Positions 5,867 through 13,716 of a stretch of DNA of 22,530 bases are shown one piece after another. The position numbers and the translations under genes were made by a program. Source of the DNA: an uncultured Eubacteriales bacterium (GTDB lineage: Bacteria; Bacillota; Clostridia; Oscillospirales; Oscillospiraceae); NCBI GenBank assembly GCA_900547405.1, contig URGL01000042.1:1-22530 (forward strand). Direction: 5' to 3'. How positions within the stretch are numbered: position 1 is the first letter of the stretch; every line of letters starts with the position of its first letter. The notes below the pieces were generated by a model. The model searched no databases, was not told the origin of the DNA, and saw nothing but the letters and a program-made list of their open reading frames with translations.

Positions 5867-6526
5867 TTGGAAAAGTTCATCAAAGTATGGTTAAAGTATT
5901 ACCCGGTCTACCTGTCCGGTCTGTGGGGCACCCTGTGGATCTCCGCGGTGACGGTGCTATTGGGGGCGCTGCTGGGCATGGTCATTGCCCTGGTGCGCAT
6001 GAGTAAGATGAAGGTGCTGAAAAAGGTGGTAGACCTGGTGGTGGAGATCCTTCGGGGTACCCCCATCCTATTGCAGCTGTACTTTTTCTGGATCGCCTTG
6101 CCGAAGATCGTCCCCTTCGAGCTCTCCGATACCCAGTGCATTGTGGCGGCCCTGGTGGTCAATGCCTCGGCCTTCATCTCCGAGATCATCCGGGCGGGGA
6201 TTGCCGCCGTGGATCGGGGCCAGTGGGAAGCGGCCCGAAGCATCGGCCTGTCCGAGACCCATGTGCTGACCCGGGTGATCCTGCCCCAGGCCATCAAGAA
6301 CATTCTGCCCGCCCTGTGCAACGAGTTCATTTCCACGGTGAAGGGTACCTCTCTGGCCTCCGTCTTTTTTGTAGGAGAGCTGATGACCAGCTACAAGACC
6401 GTCCAGAGCGCCACCTTCCTGGCGCTGCAATCCCTGACCATTGCGGGCATTATCTATTTCCTGCTCAACTATGTCCTTTCCCGGCTGCTGAAAGTGATCG
6501 AAAGGAGGCTGACCGTCAGTGACTGA
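5867..6526 (+). CDS. Amino acid ABC transporter permease
   Basis: The 219-aa protein belongs to the HisM/GlnP-type permeases, with about five transmembrane helices. The EAA loop that contacts the ATPase is clear at residues 121-149 (EAARSIGLSETHVL, then LPQAIKNILP). The early motif LRGTPILLQLYFFW (62-75) is also diagnostic. The start is TTG at 5867 behind GGGGGAG with a good spacing. Only one permease gene is present, so the transporter probably uses a homodimer. It lies 48 nt after the binding protein and overlaps the ATPase gene by 8 nt. Confidence 0.93.
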   Translation: MEKFIKVWLKYYPVYLSGLWGTLWISAVTVLLGALLGMVIALVRMSKMKVLKKVVDLVVEILRGTPILLQLYFFWIALPKIVPFELSDTQCIVAALVVNASAFISEIIRAGIAAVDRGQWEAARSIGLSETHVLTRVILPQAIKNILPALCNEFISTVKGTSLASVFFVGELMTSYKTVQSATFLALQSLTIAGIIYFLLNYVLSRLLKVIERRLTVSD

Positions 6527-7256
6527 TGTAATTTTGGAGACCCGGAATCTGAAAAAGAGCTTCGGCAAGCTGGAGGTGCTGAAAGGCGTCAGCACCCAGA
6601 TCCGCAGGGGAGAGGTGGTGTCCATCATCGGCCCCTCCGGTGGCGGCAAGTCCACCTTCCTGCGGTGCCTGAACCTGCTGGAGACCCCGGAGGAGGGGGA
6701 GATCCTCTATAAGGGCGAAAATGTATTGAATCATAAGAAAATGAACATTGCCAAATACCGGCAGAACCTGGGTATGGTTTTCCAGCACTTCAATGTGTTT
6801 CCCAATATGACGGTGCTGGAGAATGTGACCCTGGCCCCCACTCTGGAGAAGAAGATCCCCATGGACCAGGCCAAAGAAGAAGCTATGGCCCTGCTGAACC
6901 GGGTGGGCCTGGGGGACAAGGCGGAGGTATATCCCCGGAAGCTCTCTGGCGGCCAGAAGCAGCGGCTTGCCATTGTAAGGGCCCTCGCCATGAAGCCGGA
7001 GGTCATGCTGTTTGATGAGCCCACCTCAGCCCTGGATCCGGAGATGGTCAAGGAGGTCCTGAACGTCATCCGGGAGTTGACCCGCAGCGGCATGACCATC
7101 CTCATTGTCACCCATGAAATGGCTTTCGCCAGAGAGGTCTCGGACCGGGTCCTGTTCATCTGCGATGGCGTCATCAAAGAAGAGGGCTCTCCGGACCAGA
7201 TATTCACCTGTCCCCATGAGCCAAGCACGATTAAATTCCTGAGCATGGTACTGTAG
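6519..7256 (+). CDS. Amino acid ABC transporter ATP-binding protein
   Basis: The 245-aa protein is full length for a GlnQ/HisP-type ATPase. Walker A GPSGGGKST is at residues 38-46, the Q-loop near Gln89, signature LSGGQ at 142-146, Walker B VMLFDEP at 162-168, and the switch His at 199. It powers the permease encoded just upstream. The start is GTG at 6519 behind AAAGGAGG, overlapping the permease stop by 8 nt, which indicates translational coupling. Confidence 0.96.
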   Translation: MTDVILETRNLKKSFGKLEVLKGVSTQIRRGEVVSIIGPSGGGKSTFLRCLNLLETPEEGEILYKGENVLNHKKMNIAKYRQNLGMVFQHFNVFPNMTVLENVTLAPTLEKKIPMDQAKEEAMALLNRVGLGDKAEVYPRKLSGGQKQRLAIVRALAMKPEVMLFDEPTSALDPEMVKEVLNVIRELTRSGMTILIVTHEMAFAREVSDRVLFICDGVIKEEGSPDQIFTCPHEPSTIKFLSMVL

Positions 7257-7269
7257 AGGAGAATGCATT

Positions 7270-8706
7270 ATGATCGAAACCATTCAAAACCTGGTGGCCC
7301 AGAAGGCGGACACCGCCGTTGCTTTAGCCAAGGAGATCTGGGGCTATGCCGAGCTCTCCTACGAGGAGACCAAGTCTGCCGGAGCCCTGATTGCCGCCCT
7401 GAAAAAAGAGGGCTTTTCCATTGAGGAGGGCATTGCGGGCATCCCCACAGCCTTCACCGCCACCTTCCGAAGCGGCACCGGGAAGCCTGTGGTGGGCCTG
7501 CTGGCAGAGTACGACGCTCTGTCCGGCCTGAGCCAGAAGGCTGGCTGCCCCGTCCAGGAGGCAGTGGAAGAGGGGGGCTCCGGCCACGGCTGCGGGCACA
7601 ATCTGCTGGGTGCCGGAGTCTACGCTGCCGCTGTGGCTCTGAAGGACTACCTGAACCAGGAAAACAGAGACGGCACCGTGATCTTCTTCGGCTGCCCCGC
7701 CGAAGAGGGGGCGGGCTCCAAGCAGTTTATCGCCCGGGCCGGTTATTTTGACAATGTGGACTTCTGCTATACCTGGCACCCCGGCACGGTGAACGAGGTG
7801 GGCTCCATGGGAGATGTGGCTATTATGGGTGCCAACTTCATCTTCGATGGCGTTGCCGCCCATGCCGGTGGAGAGCCCCACCTGGGCAGAAGCGCCCTGG
7901 ATGCCTGCGAGCTGATGAATGTAGGCTGCAACTACCTTCGGGAGCACATGATCGATGCTGCCCGGATCCACTATGCCTACTCTGACCCCGGCGGAACGGC
8001 TCCTAACGTGGTCCAGAGCCACGCCGTCATCAAGTACGAGGTTCGGGCCCCCAAGGTCAGTCAGGTCCAGGAGCTCTTTACGAGAGTCGTAGACGTTGCC
8101 AAGGGCGCGGCTCTGATGACCGGCACCAGGATGCGCTATGAGATCACCATGGCATTCTCTGATTACGTGGCCAACCGGACCCTGGGCATCCTGGTAGACC
8201 AGTGCATGAGGGATCTGGGTGCCCCTGCCTGGACCGATGCCGACTTCGCCCTGGCGGACAAGTTCCTCCATACCTACCCAAGGACTACCATGGTGGGCAT
8301 CCGGGAGAAACTGGGAGAGTATTTTGACGAGGACGAATTGGACAAGGCCCTCCAGAAGCCTCTGGATCAGGTGATCCATCCCTTCAACCCCAAGGAGACG
8401 GGCTACCACTCCGGCTCCACCGATGTGGGCGATGTGGGCTATGCTACTCCCACCGTGTCCTTCAATATCGCCACCGCCTGCCTGGGCAACGTGGGCCACT
8501 CCTGGCAAAACACCGCCTTCGCCTGCTCGGACATCGGCTTCAAGGGGATGCTCCGGGCCGCCGAGGTTCTGACATTGGCGGCGATCCGTACCATGGACCA
8601 GCCGGAGGTGATTGCCAAGGCCAAGGAGGAACTGAAAAAGAAGAACGGCGGCAAGTATCAGTGCCCCCTGCCGGAGTACTGCACGCCGCCTATTGGAAGA
8701 TACTAA
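7270..8706 (+). CDS. M20-family amidohydrolase, AbgB-like
   Basis: The 478-aa protein belongs to the metal-dependent M20 amidohydrolases, closest in build to the p-aminobenzoyl-glutamate hydrolase subunit AbgB. Visible metal and catalytic motifs: AEYDAL (80-84 region), GHGCGHN (105-111), PAEEG (143-147), WHPG (169-172), and the dimerisation-lid stretch with AHAG (197-200). A late STDVGDVG motif also fits the family. It cleaves an amide bond to release an amino acid; the exact substrate is unknown. The ATG follows AGAGGAG and lies 13 nt after the ABC ATPase, so it is the last gene of the importer operon. This suggests import and hydrolysis of one conjugated amino acid compound. No AbgA partner gene is present. 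Confidence 0.88.
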   Translation: MIETIQNLVAQKADTAVALAKEIWGYAELSYEETKSAGALIAALKKEGFSIEEGIAGIPTAFTATFRSGTGKPVVGLLAEYDALSGLSQKAGCPVQEAVEEGGSGHGCGHNLLGAGVYAAAVALKDYLNQENRDGTVIFFGCPAEEGAGSKQFIARAGYFDNVDFCYTWHPGTVNEVGSMGDVAIMGANFIFDGVAAHAGGEPHLGRSALDACELMNVGCNYLREHMIDAARIHYAYSDPGGTAPNVVQSHAVIKYEVRAPKVSQVQELFTRVVDVAKGAALMTGTRMRYEITMAFSDYVANRTLGILVDQCMRDLGAPAWTDADFALADKFLHTYPRTTMVGIREKLGEYFDEDELDKALQKPLDQVIHPFNPKETGYHSGSTDVGDVGYATPTVSFNIATACLGNVGHSWQNTAFACSDIGFKGMLRAAEVLTLAAIRTMDQPEVIAKAKEELKKKNGGKYQCPLPEYCTPPIGRY

Positions 8707-8717
8707 ATTGCACAAAA

Positions 8718-8747
8718 GCCGCCGCAGTTCCAATTGGCTGCGGCGGC
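8718..8747 (+). terminator. Hairpin ending the ABC/amidohydrolase operon
   Basis: GCCGCCGCAG (8718-8727) and CTGCGGCGGC (8738-8747) form a perfect 10-bp stem with a 10-nt loop, 12 nt after the stop. No strong T-run follows on the plus strand. Confidence 0.6.
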
Positions 8748-8760
8748 AGATTATAAAAGC

Positions 8761-8786
8761 GGGGTCCTTCCAAAAGGAAGGGCCCC
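8761..8786 (-). terminator. asnS terminator
   Basis: GGGGTCCTTCC (8761-8771) pairs with GGAAGGGCCCC (8776-8786) around AAAA. On the minus strand the stem is followed by GCTTTTAT, just after the asnS stop. Confidence 0.7.
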
Positions 8787-8792
8787 AAAAAA

Positions 8793-10184
8793 TTACAGTT
8801 CGCAGTTGCCAACGGTCCGGGGGAAGGGAATGGCATCCCGGATGTTGCCAATGCCGGTGAGGTACATGACGCAGCGCTCGAAGCCCAGGCCGAAACCGGC
8901 GTGACGGGCGGAGCCGTACTTCCGCAGGTCCATGTAGAAGCCGTAGTCCTCTTCCCGCATACCCAGCTCCTCGATGCGGGCTTTCAGCAGGTCATAGTTG
9001 TCTTCACGCTGGGAGCCGCCAATGATCTCTCCGATGCCGGGAACCAGGCAGTCCATGGCGGCCACGGTCTTGCCGTCGGGGTTCAGCTTCATGTAGAAGG
9101 CCTTGATCTCCTTGGGATAGTCGGTGACAAAGACAGGACGCTTGAAGATCTGCTCAGTCAGGAACCGCTCATGCTCGGTCTGCAGGTCGCTGCCCCAGTG
9201 GACAGGATACTCAAATTGGTCGTTGTGCTCCTCCAGGATCTTCACGGCATCCGTATAGGTGATGCGGCCAAATTCAGAGGTTGCGACATGGTTCAGCCGG
9301 TCCAGCAGGCCCTTGTCTACGAAGGAATTGAAGAAGTTCATCTCCTCGGGGGCATGCTCCAGCACGTAGGAGATGATATACTTGATCATGGCCTCGGCCA
9401 GTTCCATATTATCTTCCAGGTCCGCAAAGGCAATTTCCGGCTCGATCATCCAGAACTCGGCGGCGTGGCGGGTGGTGTTGGAGTTCTCCGCCCGGAAGGT
9501 GGGGCCAAAGGTGTAGATGTTCTTGAAGGCCATGGCAAAGGTCTCGCCGTTGAGCTGGCCGGAAACCGTCAGGTTGGTGGGCTTGCCGAAGAAGTCCTGG
9601 CTGAAGTCTACCTTGCCGTCTTCGGTCTTGGGTACGTTGTTCAGGTCCAGGGTGGTGACCTGGAACATCTCACCGGCACCCTCGCAGTCGGACCCGGTGA
9701 TCAGGGGCGTATGGACATACACAAAGTCCCGCTCCTGGAAGAACTGATGGATGGCATAGGCGGCCAGGGAGCGGACACGGAACACGGCCTGGAACATATT
9801 GGTCCGGGGACGCAGGTGAGGCATAGTCCGCAGAAATTCCACGGTGTGGCGCTTCTTCTGCATGGGGTAGTCGCTGGCAGAGGGACCCTCCACAGTGACC
9901 TGGGTAGCCTGGATCTCGAAGGGCTGCTTGGCATCGGGAGTCAGCAGCACTTCGCCCTTGACGACCAGGGCAGCGCCCACATTGACCTTAGAAATCTCTT
10001 GGAAATTGTCCAGGGTGTCGTGATACACCACCTGCACAGGGGTGAAGAAAGTGCCGTCATTCAGCACGATAAAGCCAAACTGCTTGCTGGCCCGTACAGA
10101 CCGGACCCAGCCGCCTACAGTCACTTCTTTACCGGCATAGGCATCTGTGTTTTTGAACAGCTCTCTGACAGAAATCAGATCCAT
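8793..10184 (-). CDS. asnS: Asparagine--tRNA ligase
   Basis: This full-length class II aminoacyl-tRNA synthetase (463 aa) charges tRNA-Asn with asparagine in the cytoplasm. The N-terminal OB-fold anticodon-binding domain spans about residues 15-105 (VTVGGWVRSVR). Motif 2 is at about 226-250 (FGPTFRAENSNTTRHAAEFW) and motif 3 at about 430-457 (GFGLGFERCVMYLTG, then RDAIPFPRT). The insertion and active-site wording are AsnRS-like rather than AspRS-like (for example TGSDCEGAGEMF). The ATG at 10184 is preceded by GAGAGAGG at a slightly long spacing. It has its own promoter (10222-10250) and terminator (8761-8786). The long plus-strand ORF over it is a codon-bias shadow. Confidence 0.97.
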   Translation of the reverse strand: MDLISVRELFKNTDAYAGKEVTVGGWVRSVRASKQFGFIVLNDGTFFTPVQVVYHDTLDNFQEISKVNVGAALVVKGEVLLTPDAKQPFEIQATQVTVEGPSASDYPMQKKRHTVEFLRTMPHLRPRTNMFQAVFRVRSLAAYAIHQFFQERDFVYVHTPLITGSDCEGAGEMFQVTTLDLNNVPKTEDGKVDFSQDFFGKPTNLTVSGQLNGETFAMAFKNIYTFGPTFRAENSNTTRHAAEFWMIEPEIAFADLEDNMELAEAMIKYIISYVLEHAPEEMNFFNSFVDKGLLDRLNHVATSEFGRITYTDAVKILEEHNDQFEYPVHWGSDLQTEHERFLTEQIFKRPVFVTDYPKEIKAFYMKLNPDGKTVAAMDCLVPGIGEIIGGSQREDNYDLLKARIEELGMREEDYGFYMDLRKYGSARHAGFGLGFERCVMYLTGIGNIRDAIPFPRTVGNCEL

Positions 10185-10221
10185 AGGAATAAAACCCTCT
10201 CTCTCGCGGAAAATATAGCTA

Positions 10222-10250
10222 AGTATACGCTAAATCGGCGGAATTTACAA
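10222..10250 (-). promoter_or_regulatory. asnS promoter
   Basis: On the minus strand TTGTAA (10245-10250) and TATACT (10222-10227) are separated by 17 nt, 37 nt upstream of the asnS ATG. No T-box-like leader fits in this short distance. Confidence 0.6.
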
Positions 10251-10345
10251 GAGCAAAAGAAAAAATTTATTGAAATTTCCGAAAAAATATGGGGTGACGG
10301 CGTAACCAACGTCATGATAGGTCTTTTGCAGGTGCGCGTAGTAGG

Positions 10346-10377
10346 CTATGGGGGCGGCATAATAGCCGCCCCCATAG
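10346..10377 (-). terminator. rpe terminator hairpin
   Basis: CTATGGGGGCGGC (10346-10358) and GCCGCCCCCATAG (10365-10377) form a perfect 13-bp stem with a 6-nt AT-only loop, 9 nt after the rpe stop. There is no T-run on the minus strand. Confidence 0.65.
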
Positions 10378-10386
10378 AGCTGTTTT

Positions 10387-11037
10387 TCAGGCCTCCAGAG
10401 ATGCGATAAAAGCAGGCTTATCGTCACTGCGGAAGTAGGCAGAGCCGGAGACCAATACATTTGCCCCGTTTTCCTTAACGATGGGGGCGGTGACGGTGTC
10501 GATGCCGCCGTCTACCTCCAGCAGGCACTCGGGATTCGTTTCTGCCAGCCGGTCCCGGAGGGAGGAAAGCTTGGGCATCATGTCTGCCATGAATTTCTGG
10601 CCGCCGAAGCCGGGCTCAACGGTCATAACGAGGATCAGGTCTACTTCCGTCAGGAAGGGCTCCAGAGCCTCCGCCGGGGTGCCGGGTTTCACGGAAATGC
10701 CGGCCTTGACGCCCATGGAACGGATCAGAGACAGGGTTTCGTGGATCTTTTCCGGGGTGTCTGCCTCCAGGTGTACGGTGACCAGGTCCGCACCGGCCTC
10801 ACAGAAGGCTTTGGCATACCGGATGGGTTCCGTGATCATCAGGTGGACATCCAGAGTCAGGTCTGTGACCTTTCGCAGGCTCTTGACTACGGGGATCCCG
10901 ATGGAGATATTGGGAACAAAGTGGCCGTCCATGATGTCCACGTGGACCCAGGTGATCCCGGCGGCTTTCATATCCTCCAATTCCCGCTGCAGGTTGGCGA
11001 AATCAGCGGAGAGGATCGATGGTGCGACAATAGCCAT
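10387..11037 (-). CDS. rpe: Ribulose-phosphate 3-epimerase
   Basis: The 216-aa TIM-barrel enzyme interconverts D-ribulose 5-phosphate and D-xylulose 5-phosphate in the pentose phosphate pathway. Family motifs are complete: APSILSADF at the N-terminus, HVDIMDGHFVPN (32-43), VHLMI (64-68), VEPGFGGQKF (140-149) and EVDGGI (174-179). The expected metal/catalytic residues are His32, Asp34, His65 and Asp176. The ATG follows AAGGAGG at ideal spacing. It has its own promoter (11070-11098) and is divergent from a ulaE-type epimerase. Confidence 0.97.
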   Translation of the reverse strand: MAIVAPSILSADFANLQRELEDMKAAGITWVHVDIMDGHFVPNISIGIPVVKSLRKVTDLTLDVHLMITEPIRYAKAFCEAGADLVTVHLEADTPEKIHETLSLIRSMGVKAGISVKPGTPAEALEPFLTEVDLILVMTVEPGFGGQKFMADMMPKLSSLRDRLAETNPECLLEVDGGIDTVTAPIVKENGANVLVSGSAYFRSDDKPAFIASLEA

Positions 11038-11069
11038 AATTGGCCCTCCTTATGTGTGTTGTTTTTCAT

Positions 11070-11098
11070 ACTATACCAGATTTTTTCCGGTTTCGCAA
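11070..11098 (-). promoter_or_regulatory. rpe promoter
   Basis: On the minus strand TTGCGA (11093-11098) and TATAGT (11070-11075) are separated by 17 nt, 32 nt upstream of the rpe ATG. Confidence 0.6.
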
Positions 11099-11148
11099 GG
11101 GCAGAGAGGGGAGGAAGAGAAAATCCCAGAAAAAACTTGGGTATTCTC

Positions 11149-11177
11149 TTGAAATATGGAAAATACTTGGGTATAAT
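11149..11177 (+). promoter_or_regulatory. Strong sigma-A promoter of the ulaE-type gene
   Basis: TTGAAA (11149-11154), 17 nt, then a perfect TATAAT (11172-11177). It lies 50 nt upstream of the ATG. Confidence 0.75.
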
Positions 11178-11186
11178 AGCCAAGTA
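11164..11186. promoter_or_regulatory. Putative operator over the ulaE-type promoter
   Basis: TACTTGG (11164-11170) and CCAAGTA (11180-11186) are perfect inverted arms around the TATAAT box. The longer word ACTTGGGTAT occurs twice as a direct repeat (11135-11144 and 11165-11174), 30 bp (about three helical turns) apart. A repressor site is likely; the regulator is unknown. Confidence 0.55.
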
Positions 11187-11226
11187 AAAGAAAGAAAACG
11201 AACATAAAAATAAGGAGGGATCATCA

Positions 11227-12078
11227 ATGGCAAGATATGCCCTGGGCCTGTACGAGAAGGCTATGCCCGGTACGATGACCATTGGAGAAAAATTGGAGTG
11301 CGCCAAAGAGTGCGGCTATGACTACGTAGAGCTCAGCGTGGACGAGACCGATGAAAAGCTGGCTCGGCTGGACTGGACAAAGGGGGAGCGTCTGGCGCTG
11401 GTAAAGGAAATGTACCGTGTGGGTCTGCCCCTGCGGAGCATGTGCCTGTCTGGCCACCGGAAATATCCCTTCGGTGCCAAGGATCCGGAAGTCCGTAAGA
11501 GGGGCATGGAGATCATGGAAAAAGCCATTGACCTGGCCGATGACCTGGGGATCCGTACCATCCAGCTGGCGGGCTACGATGCCTACTACGAGAAGGACCA
11601 GTGGGAGGGCAGCCGTCAGGCCTTTCTGGAGAATCTGACCAAGGCCACGGAGATGGCTGCCGCCAAGGGCATTTCCATGGGTTTCGAGACTATGGAGACC
11701 CCCTTCATGAATACGGTCTGGAAGAGTATGTTCTATGTCAACCACATCGATAACCCTTGGCTGGGCGTCTATCCCGACTGCGGCAATCTGACCAATGCCG
11801 CAGTGGCTGACGGCTCCTCCGTCACCGACGACCTCTATTCCGGCCGGGGCCACGTCATTGCCATGCACCTGAAGGCCACAAAGCCCGGCCTGTTCCGGGA
11901 CATGGTTTTTGACGATCCCACCAGCCATGTGGACTTCGAGGCCGATATTGCCAGGGCCTGGTCTCTGGGTGTCCGCCGGTATGTCACCGAAATGTGGTAT
12001 CTGGGCAGCGAAAAATGGAAGGATGATATCCACACCGCCAACCGCACCATGCGGGCCATTCTGGATCGGCAGAAATAA
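11227..12078 (+). CDS. L-ribulose/L-xylulose 5-phosphate 3-epimerase (UlaE/SgbU type)
   Basis: The 283-aa protein has the xylose-isomerase-like TIM barrel of UlaE/SgbU. Start GLYEKAMP is typical of the family, and candidate metal ligands are in place: Glu154 (MGFETME), Asp184 (YPDCGNL), His214 (MHLKAT) and Glu255 (VTEMWY). These enzymes interconvert L-xylulose 5-phosphate and L-ribulose 5-phosphate in L-ascorbate/L-xylulose use. No ula transporter or other L-ascorbate genes are next to it, so the pathway here is uncertain. The ATG follows AAGGAGG. The gene stands alone between its own strong promoter, with an inverted repeat over the -10, and a terminator. Confidence 0.88.
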   Translation: MARYALGLYEKAMPGTMTIGEKLECAKECGYDYVELSVDETDEKLARLDWTKGERLALVKEMYRVGLPLRSMCLSGHRKYPFGAKDPEVRKRGMEIMEKAIDLADDLGIRTIQLAGYDAYYEKDQWEGSRQAFLENLTKATEMAAAKGISMGFETMETPFMNTVWKSMFYVNHIDNPWLGVYPDCGNLTNAAVADGSSVTDDLYSGRGHVIAMHLKATKPGLFRDMVFDDPTSHVDFEADIARAWSLGVRRYVTEMWYLGSEKWKDDIHTANRTMRAILDRQK

Positions 12079-12092
12079 GAATACGGTTTATC

Positions 12093-12125
12093 TTCCCGGG
12101 TCTTCAAGGAGGCCCGGGAATTTTT
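12093..12125 (+). terminator. Rho-independent terminator of the ulaE-type gene
   Basis: TTCCCGGG (12093-12100) and CCCGGGAA (12113-12120) form an 8-bp stem, followed directly by TTTTT. It insulates the sporulation operon downstream. Confidence 0.8.
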
Positions 12126-12133
12126 GCGCTCCG

Positions 12134-12162
12134 GTATCTTCCTGCCAGGGCAGACATACACT
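12134..12162 (+). promoter_or_regulatory. Sigma-E-like sporulation promoter of spoIIIA
   Basis: GTATCTT (12134-12140), 14 nt, CATACACT (12155-12162). The -10 matches the mother-cell sigma-E pattern CATACAnT exactly and the -35 partly. It lies 21 nt before the spoIIIAA ATG. In Bacillus subtilis the spoIIIA operon is sigma-E dependent. Confidence 0.7.
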
Positions 12163-12182
12163 GCCTCAAAGGAGGCGGTGGG

Positions 12183-13010
12183 ATGGACTGCGACTGGGAG
12201 TCTGTGCTGGAGGCCTGCCCCCGGTGGATCCGCCAACCGGTGGACGAGCTGGGGAAGAAGGACCTGCGGGAGCTGCGGCTGCGGCTGGGGAGAGGCCCTC
12301 TGCTGGTTTTTGACGGCCGGACCTGGGAGATCCCCGGTTCGATTGCCCCGGAGGATCTGCAATTTTCTGTGAATGCAGCCAGCCAGTATTCCCCTTGGGC
12401 GGCGGAGAGTATGGCAAAGGGCTACCTGACTATCCGGGGCGGCCACAGGATGGGACTGTGTGGGGAGACGGTTGTGAAAAACGGCTGTGTTGTGGGATTT
12501 CGCACCGTAACCTCCCTGTGCCTCCGGGTGGCCCGGGATGTGAGGCGGGACGTGGACCGGAATTGCGAAGATTGGGGTTCCACCCTGATTTTGGGAGCGC
12601 CGGGCTGGGGCAAGACCACGCTTTTGCGCAGTCTTGCCAGGAAGCTTTCCGAAAGGCACCAGGTGGCGGTGGTGGACGAGCGTCAGGAGCTTTTTCCGGA
12701 GGGATTTTCCCGGGGCCGGGGGCTGGATGTACTCTCGGGCTGCGGTAAGGCCTTTGGCCTGGATCTGGTTCTAAGGACCCTGGGCCCGGAGTATATTGCC
12801 CTGGATGAGATCACCGCCCGGGAGGACGCGGCATCTCTTGCCCAGGCGGCAGGCTGCGGGGTCCGGCTCCTGGCAACGGCTCACGCCTCCTGCCGGGAGG
12901 ACCTGAGGAGACGGCCCTGCTACCGGCGATTGGTAGAAGAGGGGATTTTTGACACGCTGCTGATTTTACATCCGGACAAGACATACACCCGGGAAAGGAT
13001 GGAACTATGA
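12183..13010 (+). CDS. spoIIIAA: Stage III sporulation protein AA (ATPase)
   Basis: The 275-aa cytoplasmic ATPase resembles secretion-type ATPases. It is thought to power the SpoIIIA-SpoIIQ channel between mother cell and forespore. Walker A GAPGWGKTT is at residues 138-146, Walker B YIALDEIT at 204-211, and the family stretch TIRGGHRMGLCGE is at 83-95. The ATG follows AAAGGAGG. The length is a little short of the roughly 300 aa of Bacillus. First gene of the operon; its stop overlaps the next start (ATGA). Confidence 0.95.
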   Translation: MDCDWESVLEACPRWIRQPVDELGKKDLRELRLRLGRGPLLVFDGRTWEIPGSIAPEDLQFSVNAASQYSPWAAESMAKGYLTIRGGHRMGLCGETVVKNGCVVGFRTVTSLCLRVARDVRRDVDRNCEDWGSTLILGAPGWGKTTLLRSLARKLSERHQVAVVDERQELFPEGFSRGRGLDVLSGCGKAFGLDLVLRTLGPEYIALDEITAREDAASLAQAAGCGVRLLATAHASCREDLRRRPCYRRLVEEGIFDTLLILHPDKTYTRERMEL

Positions 13011-13519
13011 CCTACAGATGGATCGGCGCTGTGCTGGTGGTGGTTGGCTGCGGAGGCTTCGGCTTCTCCTTGGCTCGGGAAACTGCCCGGCAGGAGCAGC
13101 TGCTGAAAGAACTTCTGGACATACTGGACTATATGGAAAACGAGCTTCGGGGACGCTTAACGCCTTTGCCGATGCTCTGCGGACAGGTTGCCCGCCGACA
13201 AAAGGGCGTTCTTGGCAGGCTTTTTTCGGGGCTGGCCCGGGCACTGCGGGAGCACCGGGCCCCGGCGGCGGAGGACTGCCTGCGACTCATTCTGGGGGAA
13301 TACAAAGAGCTTCCGGGAAAGGTCCGAAAATTATTGTTGCTGCTGGGCAGGTCCCTGGACCGGTTTGATCTGGCAGGACAACTGAAAGGCATCGCCGCCA
13401 CCCGGTCTGCCTGCCGCCGGGAGGTGGATGCCCTGCTGGAAAACCGGGATCTTCGCCTGCGGAGCTACAAGACCCTGGGGCTGTGTGCCGGGGCCGCCTT
13501 GGCGGTGCTGCTGATCTGA
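13007..13519 (+). CDS. spoIIIAB: Stage III sporulation protein AB
   Basis: The 170-aa protein has an N-terminal membrane helix (about 5-22), a helical cytoplasmic domain related to GspF-like proteins (ARQEQLLKELLDILDYMENEL, then RRQKG and LILGEYKE), and a C-terminal hydrophobic end (AGAALAVLLI). It forms part of the sporulation channel base. The start overlaps the spoIIIAA stop. Confidence 0.92.
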   Translation: MTYRWIGAVLVVVGCGGFGFSLARETARQEQLLKELLDILDYMENELRGRLTPLPMLCGQVARRQKGVLGRLFSGLARALREHRAPAAEDCLRLILGEYKELPGKVRKLLLLLGRSLDRFDLAGQLKGIAATRSACRREVDALLENRDLRLRSYKTLGLCAGAALAVLLI

Positions 13520-13521
13520 CT

Positions 13522-13716
13522 ATGGACATTGACCTGATTTTTAAAATTGCCGCCATTGGCATCATTGTGTCCATCCTCAACCAGGTCCTGTCCCGCTCCG
13601 GTCGGGAGGAACAGGCCACAATGACCACCCTGGCGGGGCTTGTTGTGGTGCTGATGATGGTGGCCCAAAAGATTGCGGAGTTGTTTGACCTGGTAAAGAC
13701 GCTTTTTGAATTCTGA
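13522..13716 (+). CDS. spoIIIAC: Stage III sporulation protein AC
   Basis: The 64-aa protein has two membrane helices (about 5-24 and 33-52) and the typical SpoIIIAC opening MDIDLIFKIAAIGI. An upstream ATG at 13483 would lie inside spoIIIAB and is rejected. The ATG is 2 nt after the spoIIIAB stop with only a weak ribosome site, so translation probably depends on coupling. Confidence 0.93.
   Translation: MDIDLIFKIAAIGIIVSILNQVLSRSGREEQATMTTLAGLVVVLMMVAQKIAELFDLVKTLFEF

Noticed and set aside
7324..8733. 469-codon minus-strand open frame over the amidohydrolase
   Set aside because: Antisense shadow; the plus-strand protein has clear M20 motifs.
10185..10345. T-box or other riboswitch leader for asnS
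   Set aside because: The promoter lies only 37 nt before the ATG, too short for a T-box; no conserved T-box core was seen.
8901..10409. 502-codon plus-strand open frame over asnS
   Set aside because: Antisense shadow of asnS caused by GC-rich codon use; the protein has no family features and no ribosome site, while asnS is certain.
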